Origin: Xanthobacteraceae bacterium
GTDB taxonomy: Bacteria > Pseudomonadota > Alphaproteobacteria > Rhizobiales > Xanthobacteraceae
Direction of reading: 5' to 3'
Assembly: GCA_022841625.1 (NCBI GenBank)
Contig: JALHRD010000009.1
Span: forward strand, 99,645-163,644
Length of the DNA: 64,000 nt
In this document: piece by piece, positions 35,992 to 44,037 of the stretch
Layout of the letters: each line of letters opens with the position of its first letter
Numbering within the stretch: position 1 is the first letter of the stretch
The notes under the pieces: model-generated
The model's database searches: none
What the model was told of the DNA's origin: nothing
What the model saw: the letters and a program-made list of their open reading frames with translations, nothing else
Program-made: the position numbers and the translations under genes

Positions 35992-36468
35992 TTAGATGTT
36001 GGTCAGCCGCACGCCACTGCGGCGGCCCATATCCTTGAAGTCGTCGTCGATCTTGAGGCCGGCGGCGCGAATGCCGTGGATCGCCAGTTCCTCATCCAGG
36101 TCCTCGGTGTCGCCGGTGACGCCGATCGCACCGATCACCTCGCCGCTGTCGTCGCGGATCTGCATTCCGCCGCCTTCCGGAAAAACCTGATCGTCGGTGG
36201 CGCTAAGCAAATAACGCATGAAGAGCGGCCGTTCGTCGGCGCGGATGCGGACCAATTTGGACGAACGCCCGAGCGCCAGTGCGGCATAGGCCTTTCCGAA
36301 CGCCATCTCAAAGCGGATCATCGACGCGCTGTCCTCTTTCTGAAACGCTTTCACCTTGCAGCCGGGCTCGACCACCAACACGCTCAGCGGCCGGCATTGA
36401 ACCTCCGCGCCGCGCTTGAGAACGGCGGCGATGATGCGGTTTGCTTGATCGAGGGTGATGGCGCTCAT
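35992..36468 (-). CDS. GlcG/HbpS family heme-binding-like protein
   Basis: The 158-residue protein starts at ATG 36468, preceded by GGAGGTTTCC, and is embedded at the end of an open frame of more than 5 kb that is otherwise the antisense of mfd. It has a single GlcG domain: ITLDQANRIIAAVLKRGAEV, a helix with FEMAFGKAYAALALGRSSKL, then VFPEGGGMQIRDDSGEVIGAIGVTGDTEDLDEELAIHGIRAAGL. It lacks a signal peptide. Placement 19 bases before recG suggests cotranscription. The other family member in the window is at 4885-5334; the two are only distantly alike. Confidence 0.85.
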   Translation of the reverse strand: MSAITLDQANRIIAAVLKRGAEVQCRPLSVLVVEPGCKVKAFQKEDSASMIRFEMAFGKAYAALALGRSSKLVRIRADERPLFMRYLLSATDDQVFPEGGGMQIRDDSGEVIGAIGVTGDTEDLDEELAIHGIRAAGLKIDDDFKDMGRRSGVRLTNI

Positions 36469-36661
36469 GGAAACCTCCGGTTGGCATTCTGGAAATCTGG
36501 CAGCATTGGTCAAACTAACGTATCGACGCGCAAGTCGGGTATAGCCGACTTGCGATGACGCGCGTGGGCACGACCGGCCGAATATTGCACGCAGACAAGC
36601 CCGCGCCCGCCCGCTATAGAACCTCGCCCGGCCCGTCCGGGCATTTGGCATTGGAACGATA

Positions 36662-36952
36662 ATGACCGGCACGGCACGATCGAGCGAAGGATTGGACGCG
36701 CGCCGGCGCAAACTTCTGTTTCGCGCCTGGCATCGCGGGTTGCGCGAAGTCGATCTGATCCTGGGCGGGTTTGCCGACGCCCATATTGCAACCCTCGATG
36801 AGGCGGCTTTGCGTGAGTTCGAAGCGCTGATGGATGTGCCCGATGGCGAATTGCTGGCCTGGCTGACCGGAGCGGCCGAAGTGCCGGCCGCGCATGACGG
36901 CCCGATGCTTCGCCGCTTGCTTGCCTTCGACGCCAGCGGGCAGGGGCGCTGA
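36662..36952 (+). CDS. sdhE: Succinate dehydrogenase assembly factor 2 (SdhE family)
   Basis: SdhE/Sdh5 helps attach FAD covalently to succinate dehydrogenase. The 96-residue product has the compact helical fold signature RRRKLLFRAWHRGLREVDLILGGFAD, where the RG and acidic pair are functional residues, and EALMDVPDGELLAWLTG. The TGA stop overlaps the ATG of mfd (TGATG at 36950-36954), so the two are translationally coupled. This sdhE-mfd pairing is usual in Rhizobiales. It is divergent from the GlcG-recG genes across 193 bases, which hold no further gene that I can support. Confidence 0.9.
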   Translation: MTGTARSSEGLDARRRKLLFRAWHRGLREVDLILGGFADAHIATLDEAALREFEALMDVPDGELLAWLTGAAEVPAAHDGPMLRRLLAFDASGQGR

Positions 36953-39900
36953 TGCCGATGGCGCGCTCGCCCGCCGAACGGCTTGAACCGGGTCGCCCGC
37001 TGACGCTGGCTGGCGTCGCCGATGGCGCCGAAGGGCTGGTGGTGGCGGATCTGGCGCGCGCGGTCGCCGCCCGCTCGGGTGCGCCCGCGATCAGCCTGGT
37101 GGTGGTCTGTCGCGACGGTCCGCGCATGGCCGCGCTCGGTCGCGCGCTCGGCTTTTTTGCCCCCGACATGGCGGTGCTCGAATTCCCGGCCTGGGACTGT
37201 CTGCCTTACGACCGCGCTTCGCCACATGCCGGCACGGTCGCGCAACGCATGACCGCCCTGGCGCGGCTGGCGCGGGTGAAGGGTCACGACCGGCCGTCGA
37301 TCCTGCTCACCACCGTCAACGCCGCGCTGCAACGCGTGCCGGCGCGCGCAGTGGTGGCGACGCAATCGCTGTCGGTCACGCCTGGCAGTTTGCTCGACAT
37401 GGAGAGCATTTCGCGCTGGCTCGATCTCAACGGCTTTACGCGGGCCTCGACCGTGCGCGAAGCCGGCGATTACGCGGTGCGCGGCGGCATTATCGATCTC
37501 TATGCGCCAGGCATGCCCGAGCCGGTGCGGCTCGATTTCTTCGGCGATACGCTGGAAACGATCCGCAGCTTCGATCCGGAAACCCAGCGCAGCACCGATC
37601 AACTGCGCGCGCTCGATCTTGTGCCGGTGGCGGAATTCCAACTCACCACTGAAACCATCCGTCGCTTTCGGCTTGGCTATGTCGAGACTTTCGGCGCGCC
37701 ATCGCCCGACGATCTGCTCTATGAATCGGTCAGCGAGGGCCGCCGCCATGCCGGCATGGAACACTGGCTGCCGCTGTTTCATGAGCGCATGGAAACCGTG
37801 TTCGATTATGTTCCCGGCGCGCCGGTGGTGCTCGAACCGCTCGACGAAGAAGCCGCGCACGAGCGGCTCAACCAGATCGCCGATTATCATGAAGCCCGCA
37901 CCCAGGCGCTGGCCCAACACGACACCGGCCCGATCTATCATCCGCTGCCCACCGACCGTCTGTATCTGTCCGAAACCGAGTGGCGCGAGCGCCTGAACAC
38001 GGCCGCGCTCGCGCGGCTGACACCGTTCGCGGTGCCGGACAGCCAAGGCCTGGTAATCGATGCCGGCAGCAAGCAAGGCCACAATTTTGCGGCAGAGCGC
38101 GCCGAACCCGGCCGCAATGTGTTCGAAGCCGTAACCAAGCATGTGTTTGCGTTGCAAGCCGCCCGCAAGCGCGTGATCGTTGCGCTGTGGAGCGAGGGCG
38201 CCCGTGAGCGCATGAGCCATGTACTGGCGGAGCACGGGCTCAACAATCTCACGCCGGTAAAATCGTGGCAGGAAGCGCAGGGCCTGGCACTGCCGCAAGT
38301 CGGACTGGCCGTGCTCGGGATCGAAAGCGGGTTCGAAACCGCCGATGCCGCCATTGTCGGCGAGCAGGACATTCTGGGCGACCGGCTGGTGCGTTCGCGC
38401 CGCGCGGCGCGGCGGGCGGAGAATTTCATCGCCGAGGCGACCAGTCTCGCCGCCGGCGACCTGGTCGTTCACGTTGATCATGGCATCGGACGCTTTGTTG
38501 GATTGCGCGCCATCGAAGCCGCCGGCGCGCCGCATGACTGTCTCGAAATCCATTATGCCGGCGGCGATAAATTGTTCCTGCCGGTCGAGAACACCGAACT
38601 GCTGTCGCGCTACGGCTCCGAGGAAGCGATTGTCGAACTCGACCGGCTCGGCGGCGGCGCCTGGCAGGCGCGCAAAGCGCGCATGAAGAGCCGCATCCGC
38701 GAAATCGCCAATGAGTTGATCAAGATCGCGGCCGAGCGGCAGACCCGCGAAGCGCCGAAGCTCGCTGCCGAATCCGGCCCGTATGACGAATTCTGCGCGG
38801 GCTTCCCCTATGAGGAAACCGAAGACCAGCAGGCCGCGATTGACGTGGCCGTGGGAGAATTGTCGTCCGGCCGGCCGATGGACCGGCTGGTCTGCGGCGA
38901 TGTCGGTTTCGGCAAGACCGAAGTGGCGCTGCGGGCAGCCTTCGTCGCGGCGATGAACGGCAAGCAGGTCGCGGTGGTGGTGCCGACCACATTGTTGGCG
39001 CGCCAACATACCAAGACCTTTACCGACCGCTTCCGCGGCTTCCCTCTGAAGATCGCCCAGGCATCGCGGCTGGTGACCGGCAAGGAACTCACCAATGTCA
39101 AGAAAGGCCTCGCCGACGGCACCATCGACATCGTGGTCGGCACCCATGCGCTGTTGGGCAAGGCCATCGCCTTCAAGGATCTCGGCCTGCTGATTGTCGA
39201 TGAGGAGCAGCATTTTGGCGTCGCGCATAAAGAAAAGCTCAAGCAATTGCGCGCCGAAGTGCATGTCCTCACGCTGACCGCGACGCCGATCCCGCGCACG
39301 CTGCAACTGGCGCTGTCGGGGGTGCGCGATCTCTCGATCATCGCGTCGCCGCCGGTCGACCGCCTGGCGGTGCGTACCTTCGTGTCGCCGTTTGACCCAC
39401 TGGTCGTGCGAGAAGCCCTGCTGCGCGAACGCTACCGCGGCGGCCAGTGCTTCTATGTCTGTCCGCGGATCGAAGACCTCGCCGGCCAGAAGGAATTTCT
39501 CGAACGACATGTGCCGGAAATGAAAGTCACGGTCGCGCACGGCCAGATGCCGTCGACCGTGCTCGATGACATCATGTCGGCGTTCTACGACGGCAAATAT
39601 GATTGCTTGCTCTCGACCACCATTGTCGAGTCCGGCCTCGACATCCCGAACGCCAATACTTTGATCGTGTATCGCGCCGACCGCTTCGGCCTGTCGCAGC
39701 TTTATCAATTGCGCGGTCGGGTCGGCCGCTCCAAGATGCGGGCTTATTCGCTGTTTACACTGCCGGCCGACCGCAAAATCACCGCGCAGGCCGAGCAGCG
39801 GCTGAGGGTGTTGCAATCGCTCGACACGCTGGGCGCCGGCTTCCAGCTTGCCTCGCACGATCTCGATTTGCGCGGCGCCGGCAATCTGCTGGGCGAAGAG

Positions 39901-40461
39901 CAATCCGGCCATATCAAGGAAGTCGGCTTCGAGCTGTACCAGCAAATGCTGGAAGAAGCGGTGGCGAGCCTGAAGGCCGGCATCACCGCGCCGGTCGCCG
40001 ACAAGTGGTCGCCGCAGATCACCATCGGCACGCCGGTCATGATCCCGGAGGATTACGTCGCCGATCTGCCGGTGCGGCTCGCGCTTTATCGCCGGCTGGC
40101 CGAAATCGAAGACGAGCGCGACATCGACGCTTTCGGCGCCGAACTGGCCGATCGTTTCGGCCCGCTGCCGATCGAGGTCGATTACCTGTTGCAGATCGTC
40201 GCGATCAAGACTTTGTGCCGCGCCGCCAATGTCGAGAAGATCGACACCGGCCCGAAAGGCGCGGTGGTGGCGTTCCGCGACAATGTCTTCGCCAACCCGG
40301 AACGGCTGATCGGCTTCATTGGCGAAGAAGGCGCGCGCGTGCGGCCAGACCAGAAGGTCGTGTTCATGGACGACTGGGAGCGGCCGGAGGATCGATTGGC
40401 CGGCACCAAGCGCATTCTGCGCAAGCTGGTCGAATTGGCGCAGCCCGCCAAGGCGGCATAG
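36952..40461 (+). CDS. mfd: Transcription-repair coupling factor
   Basis: Mfd removes RNA polymerase stalled at DNA lesions and recruits UvrA. The 1169-residue protein has an N-terminal UvrB-homology module (LEFPAWDCLPYDRASPHAGTVAQRM, near residues 80-105), the polymerase-interaction domain (LVVHVDHGIGRFVGLRAIEAAG, near 503-525), and a RecG-like translocase: GDVGFGKTEVALRAAF (Walker A), DEEQHFGVAHKEKL (Walker B), TLTATPIPRTLQLALSGVRDLSII, and QLYQLRGRVGRSKMRAYSLF. The C-terminal TRCF domain ends the protein. The start is coupled to sdhE. Length is typical. Confidence 0.98.
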   Translation: MPMARSPAERLEPGRPLTLAGVADGAEGLVVADLARAVAARSGAPAISLVVVCRDGPRMAALGRALGFFAPDMAVLEFPAWDCLPYDRASPHAGTVAQRMTALARLARVKGHDRPSILLTTVNAALQRVPARAVVATQSLSVTPGSLLDMESISRWLDLNGFTRASTVREAGDYAVRGGIIDLYAPGMPEPVRLDFFGDTLETIRSFDPETQRSTDQLRALDLVPVAEFQLTTETIRRFRLGYVETFGAPSPDDLLYESVSEGRRHAGMEHWLPLFHERMETVFDYVPGAPVVLEPLDEEAAHERLNQIADYHEARTQALAQHDTGPIYHPLPTDRLYLSETEWRERLNTAALARLTPFAVPDSQGLVIDAGSKQGHNFAAERAEPGRNVFEAVTKHVFALQAARKRVIVALWSEGARERMSHVLAEHGLNNLTPVKSWQEAQGLALPQVGLAVLGIESGFETADAAIVGEQDILGDRLVRSRRAARRAENFIAEATSLAAGDLVVHVDHGIGRFVGLRAIEAAGAPHDCLEIHYAGGDKLFLPVENTELLSRYGSEEAIVELDRLGGGAWQARKARMKSRIREIANELIKIAAERQTREAPKLAAESGPYDEFCAGFPYEETEDQQAAIDVAVGELSSGRPMDRLVCGDVGFGKTEVALRAAFVAAMNGKQVAVVVPTTLLARQHTKTFTDRFRGFPLKIAQASRLVTGKELTNVKKGLADGTIDIVVGTHALLGKAIAFKDLGLLIVDEEQHFGVAHKEKLKQLRAEVHVLTLTATPIPRTLQLALSGVRDLSIIASPPVDRLAVRTFVSPFDPLVVREALLRERYRGGQCFYVCPRIEDLAGQKEFLERHVPEMKVTVAHGQMPSTVLDDIMSAFYDGKYDCLLSTTIVESGLDIPNANTLIVYRADRFGLSQLYQLRGRVGRSKMRAYSLFTLPADRKITAQAEQRLRVLQSLDTLGAGFQLASHDLDLRGAGNLLGEEQSGHIKEVGFELYQQMLEEAVASLKAGITAPVADKWSPQITIGTPVMIPEDYVADLPVRLALYRRLAEIEDERDIDAFGAELADRFGPLPIEVDYLLQIVAIKTLCRAANVEKIDTGPKGAVVAFRDNVFANPERLIGFIGEEGARVRPDQKVVFMDDWERPEDRLAGTKRILRKLVELAQPAKAA

Positions 40462-40466
40462 GCGCG

Positions 40467-41117
40467 CTATTCCGCCGCGACCTGCTTGGCGACTTCGTCG
40501 GCGGCCAGCACGATCGCCTGCGCCAGATAGTCCGGCGGCTGCGCGCCGCTGACCGCGAAAATGCCGCCGAATATAAAGCACGGCACGCCATTGATGCCGG
40601 CTTCGTTGGCGGATTGCGCCTCGGCTTCGATTCGCGCCACGTCTTCGTCGGTGGCAAGCCGCGCCCGCACCGCATCGGCATCCATGCCGCAATCGACCGC
40701 CGCCTGCGCCAGCACCGCCGGATCGCTGAGGTCGCCGCCTTCGCTGAAATAGATTTGCATCAGCCGTTGCTTCATCGCGATCTGATCGGGCGCCCAGGCA
40801 ATCAGCCGATGGCAATCGATGGTGTTGGGCTGCCGCTTGATCTTGTCGCGCTGATAGTCGAGCCCGACCGCCGCCAGCGCATCGGCGATGCGCCGATTGC
40901 CGGCATTGTAGCTCTCGACCGAGCCGAATTTCGCGATCAGATAATCGGCGCGGCTCATGCCTTCCCGCGGCACCCAAGGATTCAACAGGTAAGGCCGGAA
41001 CCGCACAACAACCGGGGTCTCCGGCGAGCGCGCAATCGCGTCCTCCAGATAGCGCTTGCCCAAATAGCACCACGGGCAGACCACATCGGAAATGACATCG
41101 ATGGTCAGGGCGGACAT
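40467..41117 (-). CDS. DsbA-family oxidoreductase, FrnE-like
   Basis: The 216-residue protein belongs to the FrnE / 2-hydroxychromene-2-carboxylate isomerase subgroup of the DsbA thioredoxin-like family. It keeps a CPWC active site (Cys14, Cys17) in ISDVVCPWCYLGKRYLEDAI and the cis-Pro motif GINGVPCFIFGG near residue 175, with the helical insertion between. There is no signal peptide, so it acts in the cytoplasm. FrnE proteins are linked to disulfide exchange under oxidative stress. The gene is convergent with mfd, six bases from its stop. The upstream 750 bases are non-coding. Confidence 0.88.
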   Translation of the reverse strand: MSALTIDVISDVVCPWCYLGKRYLEDAIARSPETPVVVRFRPYLLNPWVPREGMSRADYLIAKFGSVESYNAGNRRIADALAAVGLDYQRDKIKRQPNTIDCHRLIAWAPDQIAMKQRLMQIYFSEGGDLSDPAVLAQAAVDCGMDADAVRARLATDEDVARIEAEAQSANEAGINGVPCFIFGGIFAVSGAQPPDYLAQAIVLAADEVAKQVAAE

Positions 41118-41293
41118 TGCGGCTCCTTGCGCATTTGGGATTCTTAGGACAGGGCCGCACTTTAGCGGGCGTGGCTGCGGCGGTCCATTTCAGGGGATTT
41201 TCCGCGCCATGCGCCAACAGCTTTCTTGCGCGATCTTGCAGTCTTACAGTCTTACGGCAAAACCGAAAAATGGCGGTATTCGTTTGAACTATC

Positions 41294-41316
41294 AAAGAGT
41301 TGCGCCACAACTCTTT
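41294..41316. repeat. Perfect inverted repeat (hairpin)
   Basis: AAAGAGTTG (41294-41302) and CAACTCTTT (41308-41316) are perfect complements around a five-base centre. The right arm ends in CTCTTT, so it could work as a weak terminator on the plus strand or as an operator. It lies between the two copies of the imperfect direct repeat. Confidence 0.6.
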
Positions 41317-41321
41317 CACCA

Positions 41322-41341
41322 TCTTACAGCGCGCTGTAAGA
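41322..41341. promoter_or_regulatory. 20-base perfect palindrome, operator-like
   Basis: TCTTACAGCGCGCTGTAAGA is a perfect 20-base palindrome made of two TCTTACAG half-sites in inverted orientation around CGCG. Further direct half-sites lie at 41242-41249 and 41390-41397. This is the layout expected for a dimeric regulator. Which protein binds it is unknown. Confidence 0.6.
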
Positions 41342-41870
41342 CCGAAAAACGCCGAATTCATTTGATCGATCATGGACTTAATCCGACGATCTTACAGACG
41401 GGTCGTTTTTTTTCTGCGCGCGGTCCTATTCGCGTTCCGGACGCGCTGCGCCACGGACGGGTTGCCCGGCGCCTGGGACATGAGCGCCGGGACTATCGAA
41501 AGCAGCCATCGCCGTTCGCGCGCGGCGGAAACCGTGCGCGGCAGCCGGAACGGGCGAACGCTCGCACAGCAAAATGGTGATGCAATGAAACGGCACGCGA
41601 CGCTGTGGACGTGCGGGCACCGGGCCGGTGCATAACGTTACGCCGCGCGCGTCACCGATGCATGCGAAGTGCCGATGCCATGCGGTGAACCGGCCCGTCG
41701 CGCTGTATCCACATAAATCGTATCAAAGACCCGCCGACAGGGGGTGTTATACGTGGTCAAACGCGCGGACATTGGCTGGCTGTAATGTGATTGACCCGAA
41801 CCGGTCGCTCACACCTTGAGCGGTCGCTGGTGCACGGCTAACTTGAATGTTTGAACGGCAAGGAACGAAG

Positions 41871-42089
41871 ATGAGCAATGAGATCAAAACCCTGATCGAA
41901 CAGGCACGCGCTCTGCCGCCGCGGGACCGCATCGCGCTGATCGAGGACGTGCTCGATAGCCTGGATCATGCCGATCCCAATATCGACCAATTGTGGGCGC
42001 GGGAGGCGAGCGACCGCCTAGCAGCTTACCGGCGCGGTGAGCTTGCTGCCACAGACCTGGGCGACATTGTCGCCAAATACCGGCCGTGA
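41871..42089 (+). CDS. Antitoxin, putative addiction module component (TIGR02574 type)
   Basis: The 72-residue protein (ATG 41871, after AAGGAACGAAG) matches the small addiction-module antitoxin family: SNEIKTLIEQARALPPRDRIALIEDVLDSLD, then LWAREASDRLAAYRRGELAATDLGDIVAKY. The N-terminal helical part would dimerise and bind DNA and the C-terminal ELAATDL segment would wrap the toxin. Its TGA overlaps the GTG start of the toxin (GTGA at 42086-42089), the classic coupled arrangement. An in-frame ATG at 41847 is less likely. It would neutralise the toxin and autorepress the pair. Confidence 0.85.
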   Translation: MSNEIKTLIEQARALPPRDRIALIEDVLDSLDHADPNIDQLWAREASDRLAAYRRGELAATDLGDIVAKYRP

Positions 42090-42382
42090 CGTTCCGGTTT
42101 CTTGCGATTGCCGAGATCGAACTGGATCAGGCCATTCACTGGTACGAAGCGCAGGCTCCGGGCCTGGGCAATGCATTTCTGATTGAGGTGCTGTCTGCCA
42201 CGGATCGCATTGCGCGCTTTCCTAAGGCGTGGCATCTGCTGGACGAAGGCGTTCGCCGCTGCCGGCTCAGCCGGTTCCCGTACGGGCTGATCGACACCAT
42301 CGACGACAGTGACATCCTGGTACTGGCGGTCGCGCACTTGCATCGCCGGCCAGACTATTGGCGTGATCGGCTAAAGCGATGA
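42086..42382 (+). CDS. ParE/RelE superfamily toxin
   Basis: The 98-residue basic protein starts at GTG 42086, overlapping the antitoxin stop. It has the ParE/RelE fold pattern: FRFLAIAEIELDQAIHWYEAQAPGLGNAFLIEVLSATDRIARFPKAW, a central strand GVRRCRLSRFPYGLIDTIDDSDILVLAVAHLHRRPDYWRDR. The HLHRRPDYW end is typical of the ParE branch. ParE toxins act on gyrase and RelE toxins cleave mRNA on the ribosome; the sequence alone does not decide. It is encoded at the edge of an accessory-looking stretch. Confidence 0.85.
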   Translation: MTFRFLAIAEIELDQAIHWYEAQAPGLGNAFLIEVLSATDRIARFPKAWHLLDEGVRRCRLSRFPYGLIDTIDDSDILVLAVAHLHRRPDYWRDRLKR

Positions 42383-42556
42383 TTTGCTCCGAGGCTATCC
42401 AAGGACGGGCGGCTTAGCGACCTCGCGGGTGCATTCAACTTCGGCGATTACGGAATTACGCCTTAGGGTGTCACCGCAATGCATTGGATGCCCGCTTGGC
42501 GCGGGCATGAGCGGAGGAGAGAACGGCGTTTCGCGTCAGTCTCATCCCGCCGCCAC

Positions 42557-43807
42557 TCACCCCACCGCCGCCGGATAGCTGCCGATGCGGGCGGCGAGCG
42601 TGCTGAGATTGTCGCTCGGCTTGAGGGAAGCGAGCGTCACCGTCGGATTGATGGTGCGGCGCTCAATGTCGGGCGACAACATGGTCTGGCGCAAAATGCT
42701 GGCGAGACGGCGCGCCACCACATGGGCGTTGCGCAGATCGGTTTCGGTGAATGCGGCGATGATCGAGCCGTCCGGTTCGCGGCAGGCGAAATCGACATTG
42801 CGCATCAGCCGGCTGAGCAGCCGCGCCGCATCGAGCGAACAGCGCTGATCGGTCAGGTCCTCGAACGCGAAGCGCGCCACGGTGAGCGCGCTGCCGCCGT
42901 CTTCGGCCTGATGCACGGCGCGGTCGAGATCGCGCCAGAAGGCATCGCGGCCAAGCAGGCCGGTGTCCGGATCGAGCACGCCATCGGAGTCGAGCGATTT
43001 GAGCGTGCGTTTCAGCCAGCCATCGTAAGCCTGGAGCCGGACATAGGGCAGTAGCCGCGCCGCCAACAGCGCGGCGTCGCTCTCGACCCGCACCAGATTG
43101 GCCAGCCGATTGTCGTCGACCGGCGCGCGGCCTAAAACGCCGATCGGCAGGTCGCGAAACCGCACGTCTTCGCCGAGCACCGTCAACAGGCCCTCGACCA
43201 GGCGCGGGCTGAAACCGTCGCCAATGGCAATGCCGTCGACCTCGCGGGTGTTGAGGCAGCGTCCGGCGGTTTCGAGGCTCATGGCGCCGATCATGCCGAC
43301 GCGTTCGCCGATCGCCGTGGTCAGCGCCGGATAATTGCGGCCGCGTCCAACGCACAGAATGGTCGCGTGTTCGAGCGGATCGGCCGGCGGCGCCACACGG
43401 CTATCCGGATCGAGCGCTTTGGTGCGCCGCGCGACCAGCGCATGCTGGCTGCGCACCCGCAATGCGGATTTGAGACAGGCGATCAGGCGGTCAAGCGGTT
43501 CGGAGATGGCAATCGGCAGCGCCTGGGGGATCGCGATGAGTGTGGGGCCGTCGACCCGCGCCAAGACTGGCATGCAGACATTGCGGCGCGCCTCGATCAC
43601 TTTGAGCAGCGCCTTGAGCTGCTCGTCTTCCGGCGTCTGCGCGGTTTCGGTGATCACCACCGCGGCCGGCTTGACTTCCTTCACCGCGTCGGCGGCGTCG
43701 GCAAGCTTGGCTTCGACAATAGGAAATGCACCGGCCTTGCCGAGGCTGTCGACCAGCTCGGTCGCCGCCGTTTCGGCGACAACCACCATCGGACCTAACA
43801 TCGCCAT
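42557..43807 (-). CDS. Degenerate GGDEF-type regulatory protein
   Basis: From ATG 43807 the protein has 416 residues; the frame is open to 43987 but that part looks unrelated to the fold. An N-terminal part resembles two receiver-like alpha/beta modules (MVVVAETAATELVDSLGKAGAFPIVEA; ATILCVGRGRNYPALTTAIGERVGMIGAMSLETAGRCL). The C-terminal part begins with DPDTGLLGRDAFWRDLDRAV, the usual start of a GGDEF domain, but the catalytic GGDEF loop is replaced by REPDGSIIAAF. It is therefore predicted not to make cyclic-di-GMP and may bind a nucleotide or protein partner. Start assignment is uncertain because no strong ribosome site is seen. It is alone on its strand. Confidence 0.65.
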   Translation of the reverse strand: MAMLGPMVVVAETAATELVDSLGKAGAFPIVEAKLADAADAVKEVKPAAVVITETAQTPEDEQLKALLKVIEARRNVCMPVLARVDGPTLIAIPQALPIAISEPLDRLIACLKSALRVRSQHALVARRTKALDPDSRVAPPADPLEHATILCVGRGRNYPALTTAIGERVGMIGAMSLETAGRCLNTREVDGIAIGDGFSPRLVEGLLTVLGEDVRFRDLPIGVLGRAPVDDNRLANLVRVESDAALLAARLLPYVRLQAYDGWLKRTLKSLDSDGVLDPDTGLLGRDAFWRDLDRAVHQAEDGGSALTVARFAFEDLTDQRCSLDAARLLSRLMRNVDFACREPDGSIIAAFTETDLRNAHVVARRLASILRQTMLSPDIERRTINPTVTLASLKPSDNLSTLAARIGSYPAAVG

Positions 43808-44037
43808 TTCGTTACGCGGCCGGAACTGAGAACTGATCGCGTAGCTTAGGCCATGGGCTGTTAACGTCCTGTGAAGTTTCGTGGCCGGAACAACGATTGC
43901 CGGCGATTCGAGCGTACCAAAGGCCGGTATTTCAAAGCGTTGCCGGAGTGGCCGGCATCGTCCGGCGCGCGGGCCGCCGGGGAGCACAGGCGGCCCTGGG
44001 GAAGGGGGTTAGGGAACAGCCGGCGGCCCGATCGGAA

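Larger units (their letters stand above)
41118..41870. other. Long non-coding stretch with repeated octamers and palindromes
   Basis: No supportable protein lies in these 750 bases; the open frames seen are short, of low complexity and without clear ribosome sites. What is present: the octamer TCTTACAG at 41242-41249, 41322-41329 and 41390-41397, inverted at 41334-41341, plus a near-copy TCTTACGG at 41250; an imperfect direct repeat of about 34 bases (41261-41294 and 41339-41372, sharing ACCGAAAAA and ATTC-TTTGA); two hairpins listed separately; and a run of eight T at about 41406-41413. This could be a small RNA gene, an operator array for the downstream toxin-antitoxin pair, or an iteron-like remnant. 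I cannot choose. Confidence 0.5.

Noticed and set aside
36469..41373. A 1,793-residue protein on the minus strand
   Set aside because: Only its last part (the GlcG gene, from ATG 36468) is a recognisable protein; the rest is the antisense of mfd, a well-defined gene.
41092..41635. Short plus-strand frames in the gap before the toxin-antitoxin pair
   Set aside because: They cross the palindromes and repeats, have no convincing ribosome site, and look like low-complexity Arg/Ser/Gly-rich sequence.
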